NCBI RefSeq assembly: GCF_000242455.2
Contig: NC_019892.1
Span: 5,900,744-5,964,743, forward strand
Direction: 5' to 3'
Length of the DNA: 64,000 nucleotides
Origin: Singulisphaera acidiphila DSM 18658
GTDB lineage: Bacteria; Planctomycetota; Planctomycetia; Isosphaerales; Isosphaeraceae
The stretch's first letter is position 1, and each line of letters begins with the position of its first letter. The notes under the pieces were generated by a model that was not told where the DNA came from, did not search any database, and saw only the letters and a list, made by a program, of their open reading frames with translations. The position numbers were made by a program, and so were the translations under genes. Positions 7,775 through 16,966 of this stretch are shown here, piece after piece.

Positions 7775-9757
7775 CTATTTCTGGTCGGGCTTGAGAACGG
7801 ATTTACCGGAGATGAGATAGGCGGCCAGGACGTTTTCGATCTCGTCTGCACTCTCATTATTGATCAAAAATACGTAACCCCATCGCCGATCCTTGTCGTA
7901 TGCGGAACGGCTTGTGAATCCGGGATTCTTGCCGCCATGCCCATAGCTGGTCCTGCCGGCGGTCTCCCTGATGGAGAGGCCCAGGCCCCAAGAAACTCTC
8001 TTCTGATCGGGCACCTGGACTTGGGGACGGAGCATCTCCTTGGAGGTTTGCTCGGACAGACCTTTCCCCTGGACGGTGGCGATCAGGAACTTGGCATAGT
8101 TCTGGGCGTCGATGTGCAGGCTGAAGGCCATGTTGGGGGCTTCGACCTTGTTTTTCGGCAACGGCAGGGTATCACGATGGCCTGTGGCGTACGCTCGCGC
8201 AACCCGCTCGTCCCAAGCGAGGTAAGCGTCCTCGATACCCAGGGGCGTGAAGACCTCCTCCTGGCAGATGGCGTCCAGTTTCTTCTCGGTGAGATGCTCG
8301 ACGACTTTGCCGAGGTAGACGAATCCCTCGCCGGAATAAGTGAACTCGGTGCCGGGGGTGGATTTGATCTCCAGTTTCCCTGTCCTCCAGTTCGGGAAGC
8401 CGGTGCGATGGGTCAGCACCATCCGGGCTGTGATGAGCTTGTACCGGTCGTCATGGGCAATATCTTCATAGGGCAGGTAGGTGTAGAGAGGCGTGTCCAG
8501 GTTGAGAATTCCCCGGTCCACGAGTCGGAGAACGACATAGGCGAGGACCGGTTTCGTCATTGATGCCGCTTCAAAGACCGTGTCATCCGTCACCGGTTCT
8601 TGGGTCGCGGTGTTTTTGACGCCGAAGGCCCGGTGATAGGCGACCTTCTCGTCTTTGATGATGGCGATCGAGATCCCGGGGATTTTGTAGTAATTCACAT
8701 AGGCCTGCACGAAGCGGTCGATTTCACTCGGATTCAGGGCGTCGGGATCAAGCAGAACGCCCTCACTGCCGATGAGCCCGGGCCAGGGGATGGGTGTGAC
8801 CTGCAACGGTTCCGCGTTCGCGATCCGATCCGCCTCGACCTGGACTTCGACGTGCGATGTCTCGTCGACGCGAAGCTCTGCTGAATCTACGGGCCCGACT
8901 TGGTAGGGGCCGGCGGGCAGGAGCGCGGCCTTGTAGACCCCCGTCGGATCGACGATGGCTTCACGCCAGAGTCGTGCGTTCCGGGACGACTGGATTCGCA
9001 CCCGGCTGGGTAAGGGCGACTGGGAAGGGACTCGCCATTCGATTTGGCCGGCGACCTCTCCGAAGCGGGTCTCGGGACTGACGAGAAGGGCTTCGCCGCA
9101 TCGATCGGGCAGGGAAAGCTTCTGCGTCCCCTTCCCCCAAGCGATCCAGGAGAACGAACCATCCTCGTCCTTATCCGCCACCGAGACATCGAACCCGATC
9201 GAGCGGTCGGCGCGGAGTTCACTGCCGAGGTCGACGCGCCACTCGTAAACGACGTGCCGACCGGTTCGCGCAACGGCCACCTTCACAGTCTTCACGAGGT
9301 CGTCGGACGGACCGAAAGCCTGGGTCTGGTTCCCGTACCGGCCATACTGAATGGCGAGGGACTCGCCGCCGGCATGGGCCGCATCGATGTAGAGTTCGCA
9401 GCCGTCCTGCGTATTCCACAAGGCTTCCGCCGGTCCGTCGAAGACCACGGAATCGTCCTCCGCCTCGACAGCCACATAGAGGGCGTGCTCACGAGTGTCG
9501 TAGGCGATGCGGAAATGGGCGCCCAGGTCGTCCTTGCCGGCGAGCTTGTCACCGGCTTCAACCTGAGCGATGGGATAGGTTTTCAGGTCGTTCGGCCAAT
9601 CGGAAAGGTCGCCGTCGATCTGAATCCCCTGCGCGGGATGGGCGACGGCGACGGCACCGTTGTGACCATACGACGGGTTCGGTCCGATCAGCGTTGCCAT
9701 CGCGAGAAGGATCAGGAGTCGGCCAAAGTTTGAAGAAGAGCCGGAACAATCACTCAT
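7775..9757 (-). CDS. Secreted CBM9-like domain fused to a class C beta-lactamase-type serine hydrolase
   Basis: 660 residues from ATG 9757, chosen over an upstream in-frame ATG because AAGGAG lies about 11 bases before it and a signal peptide follows (LLILLAMATLIGPNPSYG). Residues about 40-220 resemble a CBM9/DOMON-type beta-sandwich: IQIDGDLSDW, ALYVAVEAEDDSVVFDG, CELYIDA, YEWRVDLGSEL. Residues about 340-655 are a PF00144 serine hydrolase: SMTK (nucleophile Ser near 399, general-base Lys), Y-S-G near 473 standing for Y-x-N, and HGG near 605 standing for K-T-G. Such proteins are usually esterases or D-peptidases rather than true beta-lactamases. The binding domain suggests action on an external glycan (inference). 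Confidence 0.9.
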   Translation of the reverse strand: MSDCSGSSSNFGRLLILLAMATLIGPNPSYGHNGAVAVAHPAQGIQIDGDLSDWPNDLKTYPIAQVEAGDKLAGKDDLGAHFRIAYDTREHALYVAVEAEDDSVVFDGPAEALWNTQDGCELYIDAAHAGGESLAIQYGRYGNQTQAFGPSDDLVKTVKVAVARTGRHVVYEWRVDLGSELRADRSIGFDVSVADKDEDGSFSWIAWGKGTQKLSLPDRCGEALLVSPETRFGEVAGQIEWRVPSQSPLPSRVRIQSSRNARLWREAIVDPTGVYKAALLPAGPYQVGPVDSAELRVDETSHVEVQVEADRIANAEPLQVTPIPWPGLIGSEGVLLDPDALNPSEIDRFVQAYVNYYKIPGISIAIIKDEKVAYHRAFGVKNTATQEPVTDDTVFEAASMTKPVLAYVVLRLVDRGILNLDTPLYTYLPYEDIAHDDRYKLITARMVLTHRTGFPNWRTGKLEIKSTPGTEFTYSGEGFVYLGKVVEHLTEKKLDAICQEEVFTPLGIEDAYLAWDERVARAYATGHRDTLPLPKNKVEAPNMAFSLHIDAQNYAKFLIATVQGKGLSEQTSKEMLRPQVQVPDQKRVSWGLGLSIRETAGRTSYGHGGKNPGFTSRSAYDKDRRWGYVFLINNESADEIENVLAAYLISGKSVLKPDQK

Positions 9758-10105
9758 GATGGGTTTACTCCTTTTTTTGTTGAATATTAAACAAGTCGGC
9801 GTAGGACGGGGCGGCTGCGATTTCACGGGGCTCCGCAATCTCGCAAGGCTTAGGCCTGCAAGCAAGGGGAGACGTCCACCCGTACAGGTTGCCTTGATGG
9901 AGATTGACCCTCCAGAGAATTCCACAAGCTGCGGTCGTGACTTTGAATAGGAATTTTGGCTCCCACCCTTTTGATCCGGACCCTCGACTCATTCCGAAAC
10001 CCAGAGCACGGCCGGGCCGACCGGAATTCCCGCCTCGGTCGTTTTGGCGGATTTGCATTCAAATCTTTGCTCGGCGATTGTGAATGACCTGGGAGGATCA
10101 CGAGT
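9758..10105. promoter_or_regulatory. Divergent promoter region between hydrolase and ECF sigma genes
   Basis: 348 bp separate the leftward hydrolase start and the rightward ECF sigma start, so promoters for both must lie here. There is a T-rich stretch just upstream of the hydrolase ribosome site. I cannot assign a -35/-10 pair. Leftward frames running through this region look like non-coding extensions. Confidence 0.4.
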
Positions 10106-10732
10106 ATGGACGAAGCGCCGAGCACACGACAGAGCCTGCTGATCCGTCTTCGCGACTCGGCCGATGAGCGGGCCTGGTCGGAGTTCACGGAGATCTACGG
10201 TCCACTCGTGCATCGACTTGCGCGACGGCGGGGGCTCCAGGACGCCGACGCTCAGGATCTCGTTCAGGACGTCTTCCGGGCTGTAGCCCGGGCCATCGAG
10301 CGGTTCGACCCGGACCCAGAGCGCGGATCGTTCCGAGGGTGGCTGTCTCGGGTCGCCCGGAACCTGATCCTCAACCTTCTCGCCGCCCGGCGGCGACATC
10401 CGCAGGGGACTGGCGACACGGACGTGCAACGCCTGCTCGAGGATCGCCCCGAGCCGGCCGGGGAGGATTCGGATGCCTTTGATATCGAGTACCGACGACG
10501 CCTGATCACATGGGCGGCCGGCCGGGTGCGCGGTGAGTTCTCCGATCCGGCCTGGCAGGCGTTCTGGCTGGCCGGGGTCGAGGGTCGGCCGCCCAAGGAG
10601 GTGGCTGAAGCCTTGGGGATGACCCTCGGCACGGTCTATCAGTACAAGAGCCGGGTCGTTGTTCGGATCCGGCGCGAGATCGAGCAATTCGGTTGGGAGT
10701 CGGCAGGGGAATTTCAGGAGGCCGGTCGATGA
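10106..10732 (+). CDS. ECF-type RNA polymerase sigma factor
   Basis: 208 residues. Sigma region 2 occupies about 25-95 (FTEIYGPLVHRLARRRGL, DAQDLVQDVFRAVARAIERF, GSFRGWLSRVARNLILNLL) and region 4 about 130-195 (PAWQAFWLAGVEGRPPKEVAEALGMTLGTVYQYKSRVVVRIR). The gene overlaps the downstream kinase gene by four bases (ATGA), so the two are translationally coupled. Planctomycetes have a large class of ECF factors genetically tied to Ser/Thr kinases; the kinase or its zinc-binding N-terminus probably controls this sigma (inference). Confidence 0.94.
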   Translation: MDEAPSTRQSLLIRLRDSADERAWSEFTEIYGPLVHRLARRRGLQDADAQDLVQDVFRAVARAIERFDPDPERGSFRGWLSRVARNLILNLLAARRRHPQGTGDTDVQRLLEDRPEPAGEDSDAFDIEYRRRLITWAAGRVRGEFSDPAWQAFWLAGVEGRPPKEVAEALGMTLGTVYQYKSRVVVRIRREIEQFGWESAGEFQEAGR

Positions 10733-13113
10733 GACGACAACCATTCCAAAGCGATTGCAGCGAGTCGCGACTGAACTCGTTTCTTGACGACAGCTTACCG
10801 GAACTGGAGAACGCCCAACTGGCCGAGCACCTCGACCGTTGCGAGGACTGCCGGCGCACCTTGGAGCGGCTCGCGGCGGGGAGCCGCCTCTGGGCCGAAC
10901 TCCGCGAGTTGGCCCCCGAGTTCGGCCCCGAGTCACCCGTCAGGCCCCCGGCGACCGAGACGGTCCATGAACCAGGCTCTCGGGGAGCGCTCACGGCCGA
11001 CGAGATCATCCCGCTCGAATTCCTCGGTCCACCGACCGCCCCGGGGTCGCTCGGTCGCCTGGGGCCGTACGACGTGACCGGAGTGCTCGGTCGGGGCGGC
11101 TTCGGCTTCGTCTTGAGGGCGTCCGACCCTTCGCTTGGCCGGTTCGTCGCGATCAAAGTGCTCGCCCCACAGCTTGCCGCCAACTCAGCGGCGCGAGGTC
11201 GGTTCGCTCGGGAGGCCAAGGCGGCTGCCGCAGTCGTCCATGAGAATGTCGTCGCCATCCACGCCGTCGACTCGTGGAACGGCTTGCCCTACCTCGTCAT
11301 GCCCTGCATGTCCGGCCTCTCGCTCCAGAAGCGGGTCGATCGAGATGGGCCGCTGGCGATCAAGGAAATCCTGCGCATCGGCATGCAGACGGCGCTCGGG
11401 TTGGCGGCGGCCCACGATCAAGGTCTCGTGCATCGCGACGTCAAGCCGTCGAATATCTTGATGGAGGAAGGGGTCGAGCGGGTCAAGCTCTCCGACTTCG
11501 GCCTGGCCCGCGCGGTGGATGACGTCAGCCTCACGCAGAGTGGGGTGATCACCGGAACTCCGCAATATATGTCGCCCGAGCAAGCTCGTGGCGAGGCGGT
11601 CGACCATCGCTCCGACCTCTTCGGCCTCGGCGGCGTCCTCTATTTCATGGGCGCGGGGCACCCGCCGTTCCGAGCCAACTCGACCCCCGCCATCCTCCGT
11701 CGGGTCTGCGACGATCGGCCGAGACCTTTGCGTGACGTCAACCCCGATGTTCCCTCGTGGCTGGCTGAGCTTGTCGACAAGCTGCTCGCCAAGGAGCCGA
11801 GCGGGCGATTCTCGACGGCGGCCGAGGTCGCCGAGGTCCTGAAACAACGCCTGGCCGAGCTGCAAGGCCCGGAGAAACAGCAGGCCGTCCTTCCCCCCAT
11901 TTCTCAATCAACACTTCGGAGAGGCTCGTTTCCCATGGTTACTTCCATCGTCTTTGGCTCGGCCGTCCTGCTCGCTGGAGCTATGGGCGGGTTTGCGATT
12001 CTGCCGCAAGGGACCGATTGCGCCGTGAATGACGCGGCTCCGGCCGGTTCGGTGAATGGCGGACATGCGATCGGCCTGCTCGCAGCGATTGGGCGGGTTG
12101 AGAATCCGATCATCGGGTCGGGCCAGTCGGCCTCAAAAATCTGGGAGATTGCCGATTTTACCGAGGTGTCGATCGGTTCTGCGTTTCGGGCTGAGATCGT
12201 GCGAGGGGATGGGTTCAAGGTCACGACCACCTCCGATGACAATCTGACCGACTACATCCGGGTTGTCAAAGAAGGCAAGACACTCAAAATCAGCATGGAA
12301 CCAGATCATAACTATCGCTTGAAAGAGCCGTTGAAGGCTCAGATCGTGCTTCCCAACCTGACCGGGATTGACCTCAGTGGCTCGTCCCGGGCCAATCTCA
12401 AAGGATTTCGATCAGAGGGGGATTTCAAGCTTGGGCTTCACGGAGCCAGCATGATTGACGGCTCAATCGACCTCGAGAACGCGGACTTTCGGGTTGACGG
12501 GAGCAGTGAGCTGGCCCTGAGCGGCTCCGCCAATGCCGCCCAACTCTTGGTCAGCGGCGCGGGGCAGCTCAAGCTTGCCAAATTCCCGATGAAGCAATGC
12601 GTGCTCAAGGCTTCGGGCTCTTCCGTCGCCCGGCTCGCGGTCCACTCCGACCGGCCCTTCCAGGCCATGCTCTCCGGCGCGAGCACCTTGGAAGGCACTG
12701 TCGACGCGGGCGATATCGAGCTCTTCCTCAACGGCTCGAGCCATGCGACGATCAGCGGCTCGGCCAAGGATGCGAAGATCATGGCCGATGGCGCCAGCCG
12801 TCTGGACCTGGAGGGACTCGTGCTGGATGCCCGGAAAGTGTCCCTAGTGGCCAACTCGGCAAGCGGGATGAAGCTCAAAGGAACGTCCGAAGTTGCTGAG
12901 GTGCTGGCCACAGGCGCGAGCCAGTTCAAACTGTCAGGGCTGGTCGTTGGAGAGGTCCAGGTCAAGCTTTCGGGCTCTTCCGAAGCGTCGGTCGACGCTC
13001 GAAAGAGCTTGCAGTATCATCTCTCCTCCGGCTCCCGGCTGGAATACTCGGGAGAGCCACCGATCTTGACTGGCGAGAAATCGAGCGGGGCGACGATCCG
13101 GCAACGGCCCTGA
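10729..13113 (+). CDS. Transmembrane Ser/Thr protein kinase with zinc-finger N-terminus and DUF2807 exterior
   Basis: 794 residues from ATG 10729, which overlaps the sigma stop and has AGGAGG upstream. Residues 34-41 form H-x3-C-x2-C (HLDRCEDC), the zinc-binding anti-sigma pattern. The kinase domain spans about 113-385: GRGGFG loop, VAIKVL lysine, HRDVKPSN, DFGLA, GTPQYMSPEQAR. One transmembrane helix follows near 402-425 (TSIVFGSAVLLAGAMGGFAIL). The C-terminal ~310 residues match DUF2807, a GIN-type beta-helix: FTEVSIGSAFRAEIVRGD, then many short repeats such as L-S-G-S-S and A-N-L-K-G. So a cytoplasmic kinase with an anti-sigma-like N-terminus is joined to an external domain that probably binds a ligand or surface. 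All catalytic residues are present. Confidence 0.93.
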   Translation: MRRQPFQSDCSESRLNSFLDDSLPELENAQLAEHLDRCEDCRRTLERLAAGSRLWAELRELAPEFGPESPVRPPATETVHEPGSRGALTADEIIPLEFLGPPTAPGSLGRLGPYDVTGVLGRGGFGFVLRASDPSLGRFVAIKVLAPQLAANSAARGRFAREAKAAAAVVHENVVAIHAVDSWNGLPYLVMPCMSGLSLQKRVDRDGPLAIKEILRIGMQTALGLAAAHDQGLVHRDVKPSNILMEEGVERVKLSDFGLARAVDDVSLTQSGVITGTPQYMSPEQARGEAVDHRSDLFGLGGVLYFMGAGHPPFRANSTPAILRRVCDDRPRPLRDVNPDVPSWLAELVDKLLAKEPSGRFSTAAEVAEVLKQRLAELQGPEKQQAVLPPISQSTLRRGSFPMVTSIVFGSAVLLAGAMGGFAILPQGTDCAVNDAAPAGSVNGGHAIGLLAAIGRVENPIIGSGQSASKIWEIADFTEVSIGSAFRAEIVRGDGFKVTTTSDDNLTDYIRVVKEGKTLKISMEPDHNYRLKEPLKAQIVLPNLTGIDLSGSSRANLKGFRSEGDFKLGLHGASMIDGSIDLENADFRVDGSSELALSGSANAAQLLVSGAGQLKLAKFPMKQCVLKASGSSVARLAVHSDRPFQAMLSGASTLEGTVDAGDIELFLNGSSHATISGSAKDAKIMADGASRLDLEGLVLDARKVSLVANSASGMKLKGTSEVAEVLATGASQFKLSGLVVGEVQVKLSGSSEASVDARKSLQYHLSSGSRLEYSGEPPILTGEKSSGATIRQRP

Positions 13114-13216
13114 AGCTCGAGTGGCGGATTTGTAGGTCATGCGGTTGGCATCGTCCGAAGCAATCGGCAGAGGGGGCTTCCGCCTCGGATGGTGCGACCG
13201 CCTTCAGAGTCTTTTT

Positions 13217-14245
13217 TTAGTGCCGGAAGTCCAGGACGACCCGGCCCTCGATCTGCCCGTTGCGCATTCGCTCGAACACGTCGTTGATGTTCTCCAGCTT
13301 GTCGGTCGTGACGGTTGCCTTGACCAGGCCTTCCCCTGCGAAGGCCAGCGCCTCCTTGAGGTCCAGACGAGTCCCGACGATCGAGCCGCGCACTGTTGTG
13401 CCGGTCATGACCATGTCAAAGACCGACAGCGGGAACGAGCCCGGTGGCAGGCCGGTGAGGACGACCGTGCCGCCCCGGCGGAGCATGCCGATCGCTTGCT
13501 CGAAGGCCTTGAGTGAGACCGCCGTGACCAAAACCCCTTGCGCTCCGCCGATCTCCTTTTTGATGGCGGACACAGGCTCGGTCTTGAGGACGTTCACGGT
13601 CACCTTCGCACCGAGCCTGCGAGCAAGGTCGAGCTTCGCGTCATCTACGTCGACCGCGGCGACGTGGAGGCCCATGCTGACTGCGTACTGGACCGCCATG
13701 TGTCCCAGGCCGCCGATGCCCGAGATGACGACCCACTGGCCGGGCTTGGCCTCGGTCTCCTTCAGCCCTTTGTAGACCGTCACCCCTGCGCAGAGTACGG
13801 GAGCGATCTCGGCGAAGTCGACTCCGTCAGGCAGGCGTCCGACGAAGTCGGGGTCGGCGACTACATACTCGGCGAACGTGCCGTTGGCCGAGTAGCCTGT
13901 GTTCTTCTGTGACTCGCAGAGGGTTTCGCAACCCGCCATGCAGTAGTCGCAGTGCCCGCACGACGAATGGAGCCAGGCCACGCTGACTCGGTCACCCACC
14001 TTGAGGATTGTCACCTCGGAGCCGACGGCCGCCACAACCCCAGCGCCCTCGTGACCGGGGATGAACGGTAGCTTCGGCTTGACTGGCCAATCACCTTCGA
14101 CGGCATGCAAGTCCGTATGGCAGACGCCGGAGGCCTCGACCTTGATCAGGATCTCCCGGGATTTCGGCTCCGGGATCGGAACATCCTCGATCACCAGCGG
14201 CTTGCCGAACTCGTGGGCCACGGCCGCCTTCATCGTCTTTGCCAT
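13217..14245 (-). CDS. adhP: Zinc-dependent alcohol dehydrogenase
   Basis: 342 residues, the full length of the bacterial AdhP group. It oxidises primary alcohols or reduces aldehydes with NAD(H) in the cytoplasm. Visible features are GVCHTDLHA (catalytic-zinc Cys), PGHEGAG (zinc His-Glu), the four structural-zinc cysteines in CGHCDYCMAGCETLC, and the Rossmann motif GIGGLGHMAVQYA followed by the acidic residue V-D-V-D-D that prefers NAD. The start MAKTMKAAVA is typical, with AAGGA upstream. It is convergent with the kinase gene and not in an operon. Substrate range cannot be read from sequence. Confidence 0.94.
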   Translation of the reverse strand: MAKTMKAAVAHEFGKPLVIEDVPIPEPKSREILIKVEASGVCHTDLHAVEGDWPVKPKLPFIPGHEGAGVVAAVGSEVTILKVGDRVSVAWLHSSCGHCDYCMAGCETLCESQKNTGYSANGTFAEYVVADPDFVGRLPDGVDFAEIAPVLCAGVTVYKGLKETEAKPGQWVVISGIGGLGHMAVQYAVSMGLHVAAVDVDDAKLDLARRLGAKVTVNVLKTEPVSAIKKEIGGAQGVLVTAVSLKAFEQAIGMLRRGGTVVLTGLPPGSFPLSVFDMVMTGTTVRGSIVGTRLDLKEALAFAGEGLVKATVTTDKLENINDVFERMRNGQIEGRVVLDFRH

Positions 14246-14402
14246 GATCCTTCCTTTTTTTTCGTGAGCCGTCGGCGATCAGTCGTCGGATCTCAACGCA
14301 AGTGTTTGCAGGATATAGCGGGGCCGCAACCGGGGTCAATTGCCGCAAAAGGGATGTCGCGGGCGGCAAGCCCGAGGGGGGTGTAACTCTCGAATCTGGA
14401 GA

Positions 14403-14540
14403 TCAAGCGGCGGTCCGAGTCCAGAGGCTCTCCCATTCCGGGGTGTCGGCGGTGGCGATCAGGGACGCCATGCCCTCCAGGTGATCCACGCACCAGCCCC
14501 GTCCCGGGACTTTGAGCCGACGGCCCATCCGCCGCGCCAG
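14403..14540 (-). pseudogene. 3' fragment of an unrecognised gene cut by the IS21 element
   Basis: Immediately outside the IS21 left end a leftward frame continues to a TGA at 14403: LARRMGRRLKVPGRGWCV, HLEGMASLIATADTPEWESLW. Codon use is GC-ending and the peptide is protein-like. The upstream part is missing, because on the other side of IS21 lies an unrelated recombinase gene. I do not recognise the family. It may be the tail of another transposase. Confidence 0.4.
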
Positions 14541-14606
14541 GTGTGAACGTCGGCCGAAAAACGTAGCGCGCGCCGGTTGAAAAACGTAGCGCCCGGTAAA
14601 CAGACG

Positions 14607-15479
14607 TTACCTGCTCGAGCTCGCCTCGTCCACAGGGGACGATCGCTCAGCCACTCGACTTTCGTCCACGAGTCCCGTACTCGATGCCCTCCTTTCGCGA
14701 TTCAAGCCATCACCGCCCCGACGATGCTTCGCCTCCTTGAGGCGATAACTCTCACTGCCCGTCTCCACGATGTGACAGCGATGGGTCAGCCGGTCCAACG
14801 CCGCCGCCGTCAAACTCGCGTCCAGCAGTACCTCCGTCCAGCGCTCGAACGGCAGGTTCGTTGTCACGATCAGACTGGTTCTCTCATATGAAGTACTGAT
14901 GACATCAAAGAGCAGCTCTGCTCCCACTTTACTCGCCGGCACGTAACACAGCTCATCGAGCACCAACAGGTCCAGCTTGCTCAGCTGGCCCTTCAGCCTC
15001 GCCAACTGGTGCTGATCCCGTGCCTCCAGAAGGCTGGTGATCAACTCGGTCACACGCACGAAACGCACCCGCTTGCCCCGCTGGCATGCCTCCACCGCCA
15101 GTGACGTCGCCAGGTGGGTCTTCCCCGTACCCGACGCACCGACCAAGAGAATATTCTCACGCTTGTCAATGTATTCGCATCTCGAAAGTTCACGCAACAG
15201 ATGCTCGGGAATCGCCGGCTGGGCCGCGAACGCGAACTCACCCAGCGTCTTCAACGCCGGAAACCTCGCCGCCTTCAGGCGTCGCGTCGCCGCTTTCCGT
15301 TCTCGCTCGATCAGCTCCAATTCGCACACCCGCAGCAGGTAGCCCAGATGGTCCACCCGTTCGCTCGCGCACTGCCGGGCCACCTTCTCACACTCCGCCC
15401 CGATCGTCGGCAGCTTCAATGACCTGAGCATGGGCTTCAAACGGACCAAGTCTCCTGGCGTTGCGTTCGGCTGGCTCAT
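14607..15479 (-). CDS. istB: IS21 helper ATPase IstB
   Basis: 290 residues from ATG 15479, which overlaps the istA stop by two bases. It is an AAA+ ATPase that helps the IstA transposase choose a target. Walker A is GASGTGKTH and Walker B is LLVLDELCY; the N-terminal helical segment LKPMLRSLKLPTIGAECEKVARQ is typical. The C-terminus is long and Arg/Ser-rich after the core (EAKHRRGGDGLNRERRASS). A much longer upstream reading of the same frame is antisense to nothing and simply overlaps istA, so it is rejected. The gene looks intact. Confidence 0.93.
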   Translation of the reverse strand: MSQPNATPGDLVRLKPMLRSLKLPTIGAECEKVARQCASERVDHLGYLLRVCELELIERERKAATRRLKAARFPALKTLGEFAFAAQPAIPEHLLRELSRCEYIDKRENILLVGASGTGKTHLATSLAVEACQRGKRVRFVRVTELITSLLEARDQHQLARLKGQLSKLDLLVLDELCYVPASKVGAELLFDVISTSYERTSLIVTTNLPFERWTEVLLDASLTAAALDRLTHRCHIVETGSESYRLKEAKHRRGGDGLNRERRASSTGLVDESRVAERSSPVDEASSSR

Positions 15480-16966
15480 GGCTGCGCCTCCCCGCACAAC
15501 GAACGGTAGCCGCTCAGATCCGGCGGCGGGACGCTGACGCGTGGCAAGTGGGGACGACCTTCCAGGTCCAACGGCGCCGTCGGCCGATCCCGCCGGTGCT
15601 CCAGGATCAAGCGCACTCCATCGACCGCCGAGATCTCCAGGCGCAAGGCCTGTTCGACCGCCGCGGTTAACTCCTCGAGCGTCGCTCGCTCCAGGAGTCG
15701 GAGGACTCGGATGTACTCGATCTGACCTCGCGGCCCATGGTCCTCGGCCAGGCGACGACGGAGTGCCGCGAAGCAAGCCGGCAGCTCCCAGCCCTCCAAG
15801 GGCAGTGCGAAGTCCAGTGCCCCTGGCTTCCGCTCCAGCAGGCCCAGGTAATGGACCGGATCGAAGATCGTCCGGCAGCGATCCCAGCACCGAGTGTGGT
15901 CGGCGACGATCGTCCCGGCCGTCTCCATCCGCACTCGTTCCACATCCGCCACCACGGTCAGACGCCGATGCGCGTATCGCGTCGGGACCGAGTAGTCGTT
16001 CCGGTCGAATCGCACCAGCGACAGCGAGTTGGCCCGGACCGCCTCCACCTGACGGATGCTCAACGGCTTCTCGGGCAGGTTGAGCAGTTCGCCTCGCTCC
16101 CGCTCCAGAAGTTGGCCGTTGGTCAGCGATTGGCCCCGCGTGGTGCGGCCCAGGTCGCCCCGGCAACTCTGCTGCAGGCGGGCATTGAGCGCGGCGAACG
16201 AATCGGCCTCGGGGACCGGCACGAGGAAGTTGCGCCGCGCGTAGCCCAGGAGCGACTCCACGTGCCCCTTCTCGTTGGGGGAACGGACGCGACAGAAATG
16301 AGACTCAAACAAGTAATGACTTTTCAGTCTGAGGAACTCGGTCGTCACGCCCTCGCCCCGCTGGCCGATGATCCGCGCCACGGCGATCCGGGTATTGTCG
16401 TAGGTGATCCGACGGGGTACGCCGCCGAAGCAGGCAAAGGCGAGGCGATGGCCCTCCTGGAAGGTGAGCGTGCATTCCCGCGGGAAGACGGCGCAGAAGA
16501 TCGCATCGGAATGGGTGAGCGTCATGACGAACAGTGCGGCGGTGGAGGAATGCCCAGCGATGTCGACGACGGCGCGTCCGAAGTCCGCCTGCGCGTCGCC
16601 GGGCCGGTGGATGAGGGGAAGGAAGGCTTCGGCTTGCCCCTCCCGCCAGGCCTGGACGACGCCTTGAACCATGGTTAATCCACCCCGATAGCCGTATTCA
16701 TCGCGGAGGCGCTGGAAGAGGCGACGAACGGTGTGCCGCTGCTTCCTGGGAGCCTTGCGGTCGTCCTGGAGGATTTGGTGGAGGATTGGCAAGAACGGCT
16801 CGAGCTTGGGGCGGGCGCGAGGTCGGGCCTGGCGATAGCCCGGAGGTTCGTCATGGAGGAGGATCTTTTGGAGGGTGTCCCAGTGGATGTCGAACTCGCG
16901 ACAGATGGAACGCTTGCTCTGTCTGTCCACAAGGACGCGGCGGCGGATCTCGGCCCAGTTGTGCAT
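15476..16966 (-). CDS. istA: IS21 transposase IstA
   Basis: 496 residues from the ATG at 16966 (MHNWAEIRRRVLVDRQSKRSICREF, a helix-turn-helix start). The DDE integrase core includes GDAQADFGRAVVD, RITYDNTRIAV and NEKGHVESLLGYARRNFLVP, giving the D, D and E positions. The C-terminal beta-barrel region follows (SVPTRYAHRRLTVVADVERVRM). The length is normal for the family and the frame is open, so the element may be functional. Confidence 0.93.
   Translation of the reverse strand: MHNWAEIRRRVLVDRQSKRSICREFDIHWDTLQKILLHDEPPGYRQARPRARPKLEPFLPILHQILQDDRKAPRKQRHTVRRLFQRLRDEYGYRGGLTMVQGVVQAWREGQAEAFLPLIHRPGDAQADFGRAVVDIAGHSSTAALFVMTLTHSDAIFCAVFPRECTLTFQEGHRLAFACFGGVPRRITYDNTRIAVARIIGQRGEGVTTEFLRLKSHYLFESHFCRVRSPNEKGHVESLLGYARRNFLVPVPEADSFAALNARLQQSCRGDLGRTTRGQSLTNGQLLERERGELLNLPEKPLSIRQVEAVRANSLSLVRFDRNDYSVPTRYAHRRLTVVADVERVRMETAGTIVADHTRCWDRCRTIFDPVHYLGLLERKPGALDFALPLEGWELPACFAALRRRLAEDHGPRGQIEYIRVLRLLERATLEELTAAVEQALRLEISAVDGVRLILEHRRDRPTAPLDLEGRPHLPRVSVPPPDLSGYRSLCGEAQP

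Noticed and set aside
13114..13216. A possible terminator between the kinase and alcohol dehydrogenase genes
   Set aside because: There is a T7 run at about 13208 but no stable stem next to it; the best GAGG/CCTC pairing is only four bases.
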